Positions 11,380 to 22,420 of a stretch of DNA of 64,000 nucleotides are shown here, piece after piece. Source of the stretch: Chromobotia macracanthus (Eukaryota > Chordata > Actinopteri > Cypriniformes > Botiidae); the NCBI GenBank assembly GCA_036877525.1, contig JAZGTH010000034.1, positions 5,698,501 through 5,762,500 of the forward strand, written 5' to 3'. The notes under the pieces are model-generated. The model was not told where the DNA came from. It did no database searches and saw only the letters and a program-made list of their open reading frames with translations. The translations under genes were made by a program, and so were the position numbers. How positions within the stretch are numbered: the first letter of the stretch is position 1; each line of letters opens with the position of its first letter.

Positions 11380-11852
11380 CTGAGTTGATGAGGGCTTTCG
11401 CTTAAACAGAAAGTTTGTGGGAGGTTACTATGACAAAATTTGGCTATATACAGATAAACTCTTTTGACATAGCCGAAACAGATGATCATGAACTGACAGG
11501 GAATGAGCAAATTGACCAAACACCTCTTTGAAGTGGGAGATAAAAGCCACCAGCATGCTGGTTAAAGATCCATCCACATCCATACAGCTTGTGCCCAATG
11601 CAGTGCTCTACCGGATAACAAGGAGATATTGTAAGCAATCTAAGATTCATCAGTAGGATACAATTGGGTCTGCTTTTCAAATAGTAAAGAGCACTGCAGC
11701 AGGAAATTATTACATTCATCCAGATTACCAGCAAATATGATGGATCGGGCCATGGTACTGGTGGTGGAGGAAATGGTTGTTTGTTGCTGTAGAAATTGAT
11801 GTACTGTTAAAACCAGCTCTGCAACTGAATCATTGGGTGAACTTTCTGCCAC
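11380..11852 (-). pseudogene. Ty3/gypsy gag N-terminal remnant
   Basis: The minus strand opens with MAESSPNDSVAEL and continues with FLLQCSLLFEKQ and LSGRALHWAQAV after frame changes. This is the layout of the retrotransposon gag domain in fish gypsy elements. It sits just inside the LTR at 11875-12118 and is followed downstream on that strand by degraded sequence and then pol. No zinc knuckle or protease could be found in 11085-11380. Confidence 0.65.
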
Positions 11853-11874
11853 AATTTTGTTTGGTCCGGTCTTC

Positions 11875-12114
11875 TGTCACACTACAGAGGGGAATGGAGA
11901 CCAAAGTAATAAATAGTGAAACCTTTATTAATGAAGGTGAGTTCAGTTTAATATAGATGGTAAACAGAACCGGAACCAGGAACAACAGGTAAGAATGAAT
12001 CCACAGATCTATGAACGGTAACTTGGCAGAATGTAAACACACTCTTATCTCTTTAGAAGAAACCCAGTGGAGCAGAGGATGTGGAAACCAGGAAGACAGA
12101 TAAACAATCCAACA

Positions 12115-12118
<4 letters not shown>
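11875..12118 (-). mobile_element. 5' LTR remnant of the second gypsy copy, truncated at an (AT)n tract
   Basis: Begins (window sense) with TGTCAC at 11875, directly after CTTC, in the same arrangement as the LTR edges at 24078 and 41336. The distal part is missing and the sequence runs into the (TA)n tract at 12120. Other LTR-like pieces of this style are at 24078-24539, 41336-41795 and 60037-60287. Confidence 0.55.

Positions 12119-12119
<1 letters not shown>

Positions 12120-12184
<65 letters not shown>
12120..12184. repeat. (TA)n microsatellite
   Basis: About 32 uninterrupted TA dinucleotides at the broken edge of the gypsy LTR remnant. The 126-residue minus-strand frame across it is an artefact. 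Confidence 0.95.
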
Positions 12185-12189
<5 letters not shown>

Positions 12190-12229
12190 TATTTTATTTT
12201 TTTTCGGCAAACACTATTTGTATTTGCAA

Positions 12230-13195
12230 AATATGCATAATTTAAAGTTTTAATTTCACAAAACAAATGCATAGTCATATGAACAACAAATGTAACATGT
12301 GAAATAGCTAATAATTTAATAAAGGATTAATATATTAATATAATTAATAATTATAAAAAAAATTTGACAAGTAGGCATTAAAATATTTAAATAGATTTTA
12401 ATAGATTTTTAATTGATTTTTAAAGAAAGAATGTTAAAAGTTTTAAAAACACGTTTAAAGAATTATAATAAAGAACAGAACATATGTCAGACATGTTCAA
12501 CAAAGAATACATGGTATTATTGCAAATAATATGTGAGATGTATATTAATGACTAATTAGGCATACTAGGTTTTAGTAGGTTTATGAAAAGAAAAAAGGGG
12601 TGACTGAACCGATAAAACTACAAAATCATTAAGCAAGATATGCCGTTCCAGCTTACATGGAGATGCATTTAAATAGATAACATCTTATGGGACAAGGGTA
12701 TAAGGGATTTGCAATAGTACCATGAAATACACACAACACACAAAGTAAAATACATACATAAAATATATACAATAAAAATACCTGAAGATTACACAATGAA
12801 GGAGAATTGGAAACAATTTGGGACAAAGGAGTAGCAAAATCAAAGAGTCTTTTGGACTATAAGTATATAACGTGCCAGATGAGAACTGGCCATCCCAGTT
12901 GAGTCTGGTTTTTCCCAAGATTTTTTCTCCATCTATAAATCAGTGGAGTTTTTGTTCCTTGCCACTGTTGTCCTGCTGGTTTGCTTACTGGCGGACTGCT
13001 AACATTTAACTTAGCTTAGGGTTTTTTAAAATTTTTAATAGTGCTTTTAGCGTAATGATCTAATTACAATCTTAAAGGCTCTACTATTTCACTTTGTCTC
13101 CCATTCCCTTTCATTGTGTAATGTTAAGGTATTTTATGTTATTATTGCAAATCCCTTATAATCTAAATAAAACTCTGAGTTAAATATGTTGTCTT
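12230..13195. repeat. Two L2-type LINE 3' ends in head-to-head inverted arrangement
   Basis: About 12230-12865 is a minus-sense copy of the L2 3' untranslated region; 'ttaagcaagatatgcc' and 'taacatcttatgggacaa' match 60288-61085. 12868-13195 is a plus-sense copy of the segment that starts around 'gagtctggtttttcccaag' and passes 'ttccttgccactgt'. The junction is near 12866. The same inverted layout is seen at 17136-18455. No coding sequence. Confidence 0.65.
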
Positions 13196-13585
13196 CTTTC
13201 TATGCGCAACCTCCATGTAAGCACCTTTTAAATGCTTTGTGGTGCGCAAGACTACATCACATGACCCTGACCTGCCTATAAATAGTCATGATTTTACACG
13301 TTTAGACTCTGATGTGCCTGAGGTGTGTTCCCAATAGCATAAAGCCATGATGCAGTGCCAGGTTCCCTTGAAAGCGAATAGGCAATTATAGAGACAAATG
13401 ACATGGTGACTTGAGACAGGCAATTCGCTGTAGCTTTTCAACAGTAATGCTAGCCCTCAGAAATATACAATAAGAGTATTGCAGAGACGAATAAATGAAT
13501 GGATGAATAAATACAGTACAAAAAACTTAAGTACAAAAATTATTAGGTTAAGGCTAAAAATTAAATATAAAAAATCAATTGTTAT
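13196..13585. other. Unassigned non-coding stretch
   Basis: AT-rich, no gene, no recognised repeat apart from the edges of neighbouring elements. Confidence 0.4.
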
Positions 13586-13589
13586 TAGT

Positions 13590-14200
13590 GGTTGAAGCAT
13601 GAAGTGCTGAAACACTAATATAACTGTTCAGATTTTTAGGGGTTCAAGCGCATAGCGCTAAAAACCCTATTGTAATTGTTACAATTTTATTATTATTATT
13701 TTATGCTAAAACTGATCATGCAGACAAAACCAAGGCCCAAACACCTTACCGAAAGTCCCAAGGACTTACCCAAATCTGTGTCTTATACCATTGGAATACT
13801 TGGTTTAAGATTAACAAAAGATATATCTCCCTTTTTATTTCTACCATTGAAATTGTCCCATCATTTTGAATTTTACTTTTGCGAACTAGTCCTAGGTTTT
13901 TCGAACAATCGGAACCAAACCAATGCTGAAAGGTTATCTGGAGTAAATATTTATTAAATATTTATATGGAATAAATATATATTTATATCTGAATATTATG
14001 CATTAAACTGTCCTGAAGTGCCTGATAATGTTTGTATTATGACAATATTCCTGTATTTTGTGTAAATGGATGTTTAAGTTCACAAATACTTTTAATATGT
14101 GGAAAACAGGCCAATCCAAGGTAACATGCTAAGTTTCATCAAAGTTTGATAAAAGCAGGACTAATAGTTCATTATAAATGATTAACCAAATTTGATGTTT
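13590..14200 (+). repeat. Dispersed repeat, family B (copy 1)
   Basis: Opens with 'gcatagcgctaaaaaccc' and a TTATTATTATT run, then 'gatcatgcagac' and 'acttttgcgaactagtcc'. Related to copies at 15785, 31200 (reverse) and 35555. The 93-residue open frame at 13676-13957 lies wholly inside the repeat and has no recognised domain. Confidence 0.5.
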
Positions 14201-14344
14201 GCAAGTTTGCATGCTACAGTGTTTAAGAGAAATTTAAATTTGCTACAAATCTTTGTAGATTTTGTATTTATGATCACTACAGTATAATAAGGCCAACACG
14301 TTTTACAAGAGGAGTTTGCACCTTTTTGTGGCTTTTTGGGCCTT

Positions 14345-14527
14345 TTAAGTAAAGTGAAAGTGACATATCTGTCAGATTTGGTATACCATACCCGAAATGT
14401 GACCTCTGCATTTAACCCATCATTGGTGAGGAGTGAACACACACTGGAAGTTGTGAACACACACACATCTTAAGCAGTGGGCAGCACTGTTGCACCCGGG
14501 AGCAGTCGGCAAGGCACCTAATTACAA
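14345..14527 (+). repeat. Dispersed short repeat, family A (copy 2)
   Basis: Contains 'gtgacctctgcatttaaccc', 'ggtgaggagtgaacacacac' and 'gtgggcagcactgttgcacc', the fullest 5' half of family A in the window. No coding content. Confidence 0.65.
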
Positions 14528-15784
14528 GTTATGTAACTTGTTTTTTGGGTGGCTTACGATTGCATATCATATATGGTTGACAAACAGACAAAATGTTGAT
14601 ATGCCAGAAGTCCTAATTACAACTTTGCCTTGTAAGGCAGCTGGTCTAGAGATAAACAATGGGTTTGTTTGCAGAAACAGACCATAAAACAAAAAACACT
14701 ATTTGATGCTTGTTCCCAGGCTATGGTTCCTTGCTTCCCCCCATGTGGCACTGATACCCTGAATTTAATCTCTGCCTACCCCCTTCCCTCTCATTCTCCC
14801 CCTCTCTCTAGGCTCAGATCAATGGAGCTCACATGAACATGTATGTGCAACATACAGTGTGATGTCATTGAATTTCCATTGTCATGTTTGGCATCATTTT
14901 GAAGGTTATGGTGTGATGGATAAAAAGATCTAAGATCTATTATTACTGGATGCAGTGTTCTAAGGACTTTAAAACATAGGAAATAATCTACACCCTTGGT
15001 ATGGGTGTGTCTTTCCCAGGAGTCCTGGACTTTGTAATGTTAACTCTCCCAGTGGGGTGCCCCTTCAGCCAAATCTTGAATTGACCACAGAATGAATGAC
15101 TCTTTGTATCTGTGTATATAAGGCAGCAAGGCAAAGACTCGGGGATGCATTCTGTAACCAGAACTTCCCACACAACGTCTGCTGTGTGTCTTATTTGCCA
15201 AGGATGATTTAGACTTTGTACCTCATTTTGTGTTCTGTTGATCAGGTATTGTTCTTTTGAATTCAAATTCATATTGTCTTTTATTTCTTTGAACTGATGT
15301 TTTAACATGCCTGGCAAATAAGTTTTTCTTGATTTAAGGATTATCTTGATATAAGTTTTTCTTGATGAAAGTTCTTCAGGAATTGTTACTACCGGTAGAT
15401 TAGAAGGAGTCCAAGGTTACCGCAAAATAAGTGTCAGGATATGATCATACTGGGGACTTTTAGTTGAAAGGAGCTAGGAGCACATCGACCAAGATCTCCA
15501 GGTTTCTGTCTATCACCTGTCTTAGCAAGTTGCAGGATCGTGACTAAGATAACTGTTATTAGATCTGCACAAGCATGGAGCAGCCAGGTTTAATAATTTT
15601 AGTTTACCCGGCTACCTCTGACTAAGATTAGACTGACCATTTTGTGATTGTGAGATCCGCGTATATCGGCCCGGGCGAGACTCAGTGCGACAATGGGTCC
15701 CTAATGAAAGAATAACTAAGAGTATGGGAATTTACAAATAAACACTAAATTATGATCAACAGATAATTTGGAATCACTAATCTA
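14528..15784. other. Unassigned non-coding stretch
   Basis: No gene recognised. 15110-15190 has a TATA-like 'gtatataaggcagc' and 15640-15700 is locally GC-rich; an old LTR is possible, but no TG...CA ends or target duplication could be defined. The 109-codon minus frame at 14988-15317 is not recognised. Confidence 0.35.
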
Positions 15785-16215
15785 AAATTCATATAAAACT
15801 GGAGTCAGATTGGAACTAACCACAGGGTCAATAAAACTAAATTGTAATACATTAAAGAAATTTGTAGAAGTGCTACAGAAAGGCAGAACCTGTGAGATAC
15901 CCACACCACTGGATTCCGTCGTTGGGCCAATGAGTGATCCTTACAGCCTCTAGAACCACTGTTGTCAATCAAACCAATCTTCAAATGTTTTAGGTTATTG
16001 GAAAACCTACTTTTGCAAACTAGTCTTTTGTCCAACTTCAATAAAACCAATAAAAAAGGTCAGTAATTATCAAACAAAAGTTGAAATTTCTCATTTGGAA
16101 ACCTATAACAGGGTCGTGTCAGAGATGGAGTGTGGCCAAGTGTACCGATAAGTCTATTATTCCTAAACAAAACATCAGCTGATTAAGAAACTAAGCTCAT
16201 GCATCTTGTGATGCT
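15785..16215 (+). repeat. Dispersed repeat, family B (copy 2)
   Basis: Shares 'acctacttttgcaaactagt', 'aacttcaataaaac' and 'gtgtggcca.gtgtacc' with 35820-36000. Its left end lacks the TTATTATT run seen in other copies, so it is probably truncated. Confidence 0.55.
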
Positions 16216-16604
16216 AAAGAAGCATGCAAAATTTTGTGGCAATCATATACTTTGATCTTTACTCTTCTTTAACCTCATTCAATTCTAAACTGTATGTGTG
16301 TTGAGTGTTTGTGTATGTTTCAGTAGTATGTTTAGTGTAGTTAATAAAGTCTTGTTTGTATCACACATAATGTTGTGGTGGTTCATTCTCATAATCTGGA
16401 GTCCCTAATCCTGCTGATCTTTGCTACATGCTCTATAAGAGTGTAAAATCAATGTATTACATTGATTAAGATTTCCCAAATCGTTGATTAATTCTAATCA
16501 GTTATTATTATTTCCCAGTTGGAATAATATTTGTTTCCCTTACACAGGGAATGGTGGAAAATAGACCTATTAGCATTTATTGAGTGAACATCTTTGGTGG
16601 AGAA
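16216..16604. other. Unassigned non-coding stretch
   Basis: AT-rich, no gene or repeat recognised. Confidence 0.35.
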
Positions 16605-17135
16605 TGCTTTATTTGAGAACAAAACTCAATATTAATCCCCTTTTTACGTTTACTACACTCTTGTCGGCTGATCATGGTTGTATCTCTCTTCTAGTGCTAC
16701 TCAACCTTAGCACAGCCTTTGACACTATTGACCACGGCATTCTCTTAAATAGGTTTGAAAATTATGTTTGCTTAAATGGAACTGCACTGGCATGGTTTCA
16801 AATTTGTCTGACCAATACCAGTTTGTGGCTGTGAGTGAAAAGGTGTCATATTAATCATAAGTTCAGTATGGAGTGCTACAGGGCTCAGTCCTTGGGCCTC
16901 TGCTTTTCACCCTGTATATGCTACCTCATGGAATTGATTTTCATTGCTATGCTGACGAAACCTGGTTGTATATTTTTTCTAGGCCCAACAAGATGGAAAA
17001 ATTCACCAGACTAACAGAATGTATAGTCAATATCAAAACTTGGATGACTAGCAACCTGCTACGTGCAGCTTTAACATGCCAGAGAAGAACTGACCCTCTC
17101 GATTGAGCCTGGTTCCTCCCAAGGATTTTTCCATT
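16605..17135 (+). pseudogene. L2-type LINE reverse transcriptase relic with 3' junction
   Basis: Plus-strand frames 16580-16834 and 16873-17106 give the central reverse transcriptase motifs of L2 LINEs: LLNLSTAFDTIDH (motif A), LQGSVLGPLLFTLYM (motif B) and HCYADETWLYI (motif C). Motif C would normally read YADD; here the second Asp is Glu. A stop and frameshift lie between motifs A and B, and the segment just before motif C is shortened. The L2 'gcctggttcctcccaagg' block follows at 17107-17125 before the sequence flips into an inverted L2 3' end at about 17136. Confidence 0.8.
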
Positions 17136-18455
17136 TCAATTCAATTTTATGTATATAATTCTTTTTACAACATTAAATTGCTTCAAAGCAGCTTTACATA
17201 TAATAAAAAAAGAATAATAATAATAATAAAACACAGAACAAATGTCGGACATGTTCAACACAGAATACATGGTATTATTGCAAATTATATGTGTGAGATG
17301 TATATTAATAAGACTAATTAGGCATACTAGGTTTATAGCCGGTTTATAAAAAAGGGTTGACTGAACCGATAAATCTACAAAATCATTAAGCAAGATATGC
17401 CATTCCAGCTTACATGGAAATTACATGGAAATAAAAAAAAGATAACATCTTATGGAATGGGTATAAGGGATATGCAATAATACCATGAAATATACACAAC
17501 ACACATACATAAAATATATACAATAAAAAAATACCTAAAGATTACACAGTGAAGGAGAAAGACAACTGGAGACAAAGGAGTAGCAAAATAGAAGTCTTTT
17601 GAACTGTAATTATATCATATAGCTAGAAGCAGTATAATGAAAGAGAAAGGGAGACTAAAGGACTGTAGTTAGATCATTATGCTAAAAGCAACAGTAACAA
17701 TTTACAAAACCCCAAGCCAAGTTAGATGTCAGCAGTCTCCCAGTAAGCAAGCCAACAGGGCGACAGTGGGAAGGAACTAAAACTCCATTTATACATCATT
17801 GGAGTTTTGGTTCCTTGTCATTGTCACACTGTTGCAGTTGGTCTCCCTTTTTTTTCATTATTTTTCATTATTACATTATCGTTTAGATATTTTATGGTAT
17901 TATTTTAAATCCCCTTTACCCCCTTGTCCTATAACTTTTGTCTTCTTTCTAAGCACCACCTCCATGTAAGCTGGAATGGCATATCTTGCCTAATATGATA
18001 CTAAATATAAATATATAAATATAATATAATAAAAACTAAATGTTGCATAGTCTCAGGAGTACATACTGTTTTAGTAGGCAGCCTGAATACATTACCCTTT
18101 TATAGACCAATGCGAGAGGTATGAGCCTTCACACACAATTACATATTAGTATTTCTGATGCATGGTCCTTTATTCAAATGGACCGAATGTGTTGTAGTTA
18201 TTACCAGTTCAGTCAACTTTATGTTTATTATACAACTACATTCTAAGTATCCCTAATTAGTTTTATTAATATACATCTTATAATGAACGCAATAATACAA
18301 TTAATGCGCAAAAGTATTGCAATAATACCATGTATTCTGTTTTCTGTTTGATAATTTTTAAATTTTTCTGTGTTTTATTTTTCATTATATGTAAAGCTGC
18401 TTTGCAACAATGCAACATTGTAAAAAGCACTATATAAATATAATTGAACTAAATT
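17136..18455. repeat. 1.3-kb fold-back: two L2 3' ends head to head
   Basis: 17136-17795 is a minus-sense L2 3' untranslated region beginning 'caattcaattttat'. 17795-18455 is a plus-sense copy ending 'atataattgaactaaa'. The centre at about 17788-17825 is itself palindromic ('aaggaactaaaactcc' then 'ggagttttggttcctt'). Corresponding blocks in the arms include 'gcatatcttgcctaatat' against 'attaagcaagatatgcc'. This gives a long potential hairpin. No coding sequence; small frames inside it are artefacts. Confidence 0.75.
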
Positions 18456-19029
18456 TGAACCATATTATGACCAAAAAATGTACTGTTTCAAATGCACACA
18501 CACACACACGTTTCACTGACATCTATTGTTTATACACACAGCTAGTTATAAACACTATAATATAACCCTAAATGAAAACCTGCATTTTTACAATTAAAAA
18601 TAAAACTTTATTTACCATTTATATTTTTTATACAAATATTTTTATTTACCATATTATTTACACACACATGCCATCTTCTCCCCTTCCTCATAAAACTATA
18701 CTAACCTGCTCCCAGAAGATGCCCTGAAGCCTGTAGACATGATTAGGAATGTTTAATATCATAATATCATCAGAATAGTATGTTATGTATGTATGCGCCA
18801 TCAGAGGGAACCATCACCAGAGTATTAACCGGTTTCCACTGAACTACATTTCTCATCATGCCACATACTGGGGACTGCCCACACATCACACACCTGTAAA
18901 TTTTGGTCCCAGTCCACCCCTGGTGACAGGTGTGCTACAGAATAAGTTGATGAATATGGAGTCTCCATCGCTCCAGCAGCACTTGTTTCATTTTTTTTTA
19001 CACAAGTGATCATTTAGCCTCAGCAAGAA
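18456..19029. other. Unassigned non-coding stretch
   Basis: AT-rich with a short (CA)n run at about 18495-18510. No gene recognised. Confidence 0.4.
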
Positions 19030-19205
19030 AAGTAACGTGCAGGCCAAGTATGGTGACCCAAACTCAGAATTTCTCTGCATTTAACTCAGTCTGTGCACAC
19101 CTAGAGCAGTGGGCAGCTATTCACAGCACCAGCCAGGGAGCAATTACTCACCTCAGTTGTTGTTACAGGCCTGACTTGCTTACAAATAAGCCACAACTGC
19201 CCCCA
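19030..19205 (+). repeat. Dispersed short repeat, family A (copy 3)
   Basis: Diverged copy: 'tctctgcatttaactca', 'gagcagtgggcagc', 'gccagggagcaattac' and 'aagccacaactgcccc' occur in the family order. Confidence 0.6.
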
Positions 19206-20540
19206 ACAAAAATATTGGCTTAATTTCAATGGGAAAAATTCAAAACCATTGAAAAGAAACTTAAACAATCATGCTGGATGAACATGGTCATGGAAAATAT
19301 GTTACTATGTTTTAGAAGCAGCATCAAGCACAAGCAAGAAAACAAAAATGATATTTTCAAAACCTCCTTTTTGGAAAAAGTTCATTTTCAATAGCTTCCT
19401 GATCGTAACCCCATTAAAAAATTTGGAAGAATTTGTGGAAGACTTGGTTTGACTCTCCAGTCATGAATACAAAATCCCAGTCAAAAAACGCAACTCTGAA
19501 AAAAAATAAAATACAATTTAAATTTTATTTAAATAATAAAATAAATTTTGTGATTGTTTTGTAAACATAATATTTAAGATTAATAGATATTTTGCGTAGC
19601 AGTAATGGATCTGTGTTAAAAACGTACAGTACAAAGCCACAAAAACTGTTTACCCATTTGAGCTGATATAAACTATTAAGTCTATAATGCAAGCTACAGT
19701 TTTTCTCTATTATGCAAACAGTTCTAAATAAATGCTTAATTCATGTGAACATCAAACTGTAACATCACATTTGTTTGAAATTGACCACCCTATGACATGT
19801 ATGCACATTTTGTGAAACCACAGCATTTTTACAGTCTCAAACATTTCTTTTTATCTAACAGTAAGGGTATTCCTGTATGCTGTTTCAAATCATAACTTAT
19901 CAGTGTGGTCATTTTCCAAAGCTGAAGGTTATGAGTTACTAGAGTTAATTTGTGAAGTGCTGTGACTGACAATATTTGTTTGTATGAAAAATTTGCTAAG
20001 CATCCACTGAATTAAGAGACACTGAGAAAACAATAATTCCAATTGCCTTTTAAACAAAACAATAATTTAAAAAAATGTAAAAAAGGATTGTCATTATTAT
20101 CTGTTAACAAACAAATGTAAATGAATCTAGGAAAATATAGATAAGATAGTGTGCAATTAGCTTTTCATGTAATTAATTGTAAATTTAACATTTGTAAAAT
20201 GAGAAGACAAGGTGCATAAAATTCATAAATGTGTTTCTTTGTTTATTGGAAATCTATTTTCTGAAACATCTAGTTTTATCTATCTGTAGAAGTATTAATT
20301 TGTGTAGTGTTCTTAGATTTGTAGCAATAGTAAAGGGGGGGCACTGAGATTTGTCACTTGTGTTCATAGTATATTGCACAAGGTCTTACTGTGACTTATC
20401 CAAAGTGTTTTGTCATTGAGGTCTGTTGATGATATCATGATATCTTTCTCAAAAGTGAACAGATATGCAGGTCTCATATACAATAATGTATATGAGTAAT
20501 GATCCAAGTTATAAGACATCACTCATTCGCATCCACTTGC
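19206..20540. other. Unassigned non-coding stretch
   Basis: AT-rich DNA with no open frame of note and no recognised repeat. Confidence 0.4.
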
Positions 20541-20544
20541 CTCA

Positions 20545-20785
20545 CCCCTACTACGCCTCCAGCACCAGAACCCATGCAAATGGATATTAACCGTCTGACA
20601 AAATCTGAATGCACACGTTGATTCTCCTCTGGTTTTTGTCTATACTGTGGTTCATCTGGTCACTTTATCAGAACCTGTCCTACTTGTCCCCCATGTCCTG
20701 CGGTGAGTACTTTACAAATAAGTCCTGCTGTGTCTACTCTCAGACTCCTTACAGTTCGTATTAACCCCAACCAATATTGAAGATG
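20545..20785 (+). pseudogene. Orphan gypsy-type gag fragment with zinc knuckle
   Basis: Plus strand reads EPMQMDINRL, then after one stop GFCLYCGSSGHFIRTCP near 20634-20684. This matches the CX2CX4HX4C knuckle of retrotransposon nucleocapsids: Cys, Cys, His and Cys are all present. The open frame continues through LRLLTVRINPNQY. No LTR, protease or pol is attached on either side. It is the only gypsy-type piece on the + strand in this window. Confidence 0.7.
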
Positions 20786-21124
20786 GTAAATTGCAAACAG
20801 ACTTTTGATATCTCGAATGGTGTTGCCATGGTGAGGCAACAATTTAATGGCAATAGAAAAACAAAAAAGTGTCTCTTCTGTGTGCATTGAGTGATTTACA
20901 TCTTGGAAAATATGTTTGGTGTTGTGGGCTGATCACAATGATAAAGCTATTGTGAATTACAGTTATAATGCCACCAACTGGCAGCAGGAAGTGTGTCACT
21001 TACAAAAGATTTAGAACAGACTTTTTTAGAACAGTTATTTTCAGAAATAATTGCATGACAACCATGCATTGTTTTCTGAGAAGCACCAAGTGGGGATGGC
21101 ATCGTAATAACTGGGCCCACCATC

Positions 21125-21236
21125 CCACAATATAAATAGGGCATTGTGTTAGCAGCGCAAAGGTTGTGGGTTCGAAAGGTTGAATGTACTGTAAATTGCT
21201 TTGGATTAAAGCGTCTGCCAAATGCATAAATGTGAT
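21125..21236 (+). repeat. tRNA-derived SINE fragment with LINE-like 3' tail
   Basis: 'GTGGGTTCGAA' at about 21167-21177 resembles a pol III box B. It is followed by 'gctttggattaaagcgtctg' and 'ccaaatgcataaatg', a 3' tail module widespread in fish SINEs and their partner LINEs. The A box is not clear and the element is short. The same tail appears at 29655-29700 (reverse) and 52290-52338. Confidence 0.6.
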
Positions 21237-22084
21237 CTCTTGTCTGATGGTTGACCATTGACTTGTGTCCTGAGCTGAAATTGTTGGAGAAGGTCTCAAC
21301 AATCTGCAATCTGGAATATGCAGATAAAGATACTGTGAAGTGAAGGTTTGCTTTGATCCAGATGGGGCTTTGTTCCAGATGTTGAAAAATCTCAGAGAGA
21401 CTTAGCTAATTTAGCTAATCTGTGAAAGTCAGAATGTACTGTATCTGTTATTGCTTCATACTTCACAGGCTGGAGACTTAGAACAGGAAGTGTCTGTTGA
21501 AAGGGTACTTTTATTCCTTTTAGATGAGGAAATTGCAAATGGATGCTTTTCTGTTACAGTGCTGTGATTGACTGTTAATGTCAGAGATGTAGTTAAGAAT
21601 GTCTTTTGTTTTATACCCATACATCATTCATGCCCCAACCCACTTTCACAAATGACTTAGGGTCTGTTCTAAAAATACAGAGTACTAACCGTACTACACA
21701 TAGCTGGGATGTTTGTGAAACTGTTCTGTTAGAGATACTGACCCCATTATCAGGCTGTGGATGCAGTCATTACCATCCATGCAGCAGAACTGATAATCCC
21801 TAATATACAGAAAATAACACTAAACGTGAGACCAATGTGTGGCGTATCACCACATGATATAGACTACAACATCTGGCTGATCTGACAAAGTGCATCACTA
21901 CAAAGACATTATAGCAACTCTGCTCAGTGCAGTTGAAATTTAAAATTTAAATTTTCTAGTTAAATTATATACCAGTTAATGAAACTAATTGCGCAAATGA
22001 ATGTTTGCTAAGAAATGCCCCCAAATGAACCTTTACAGGTATTATTGTAGAGGAGTAATGTTCTTTAAACTTGCTAATATGGGT
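21237..22084. other. Unassigned non-coding stretch
   Basis: No gene recognised. A 65-codon + frame at 21606-21803 has no recognisable domain. Confidence 0.35.
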
Positions 22085-22420
22085 GGTGGGCTCCCTCCAG
22101 TCAGTGCCTCCACTTCTCTAGAGCTAGCTTGATAGCAAGGAGTTCCTGGTTGCCGATGTCATAGTTCTGCTCCGCCGGGGACAACTTTGTTTAAAAGATG
22201 GCACATGGATGGAGCCAAGGAGGAGTCCCCTGCTGTTGAGATAGCACCGCCACCACACTAGAAGTCAAGCGTCCACTTCCACCACAAACGGTTTCGATGG
22301 GTCCAGATGGACCAGAAGCGGAGCTGAAGTAAACGCCTTCTGGAGGTTCTTCATGGCTTCCGTGGCCTCTGAAGTCCAGGACAGAGACTTGGACTTACCT
22401 TTTAGGAGGAGAAGTTTTAG
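22085..22420 (-). pseudogene. Ty3/gypsy RNase H remnant (third gypsy copy)
   Basis: Minus strand: the frame 22717-22265 continues the pol product after a frameshift near 22415, giving EATEAMKNLQKAFTSAPLL and KPFVVEVDA at the start of RNase H. A more degraded portion reaches about 22085. The rest of RNase H, all of integrase and the 3' LTR are absent. Confidence 0.7.

Noticed and set aside
12120..12210. 126-residue minus-strand open frame (11830-12210)
   Set aside because: It reads through the (TA)n tract and LTR remnant and gives alternating Ile/Tyr; low-complexity artefact.
14850..15720. Possible old LTR with TATA-like box near 15115
   Set aside because: No terminal TG...CA pair, no target duplication and no internal coding region could be located.
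21169..21177. Functional tRNA gene
   Set aside because: Only a box B-like motif is present; no cloverleaf or A box, so it is SINE-derived.
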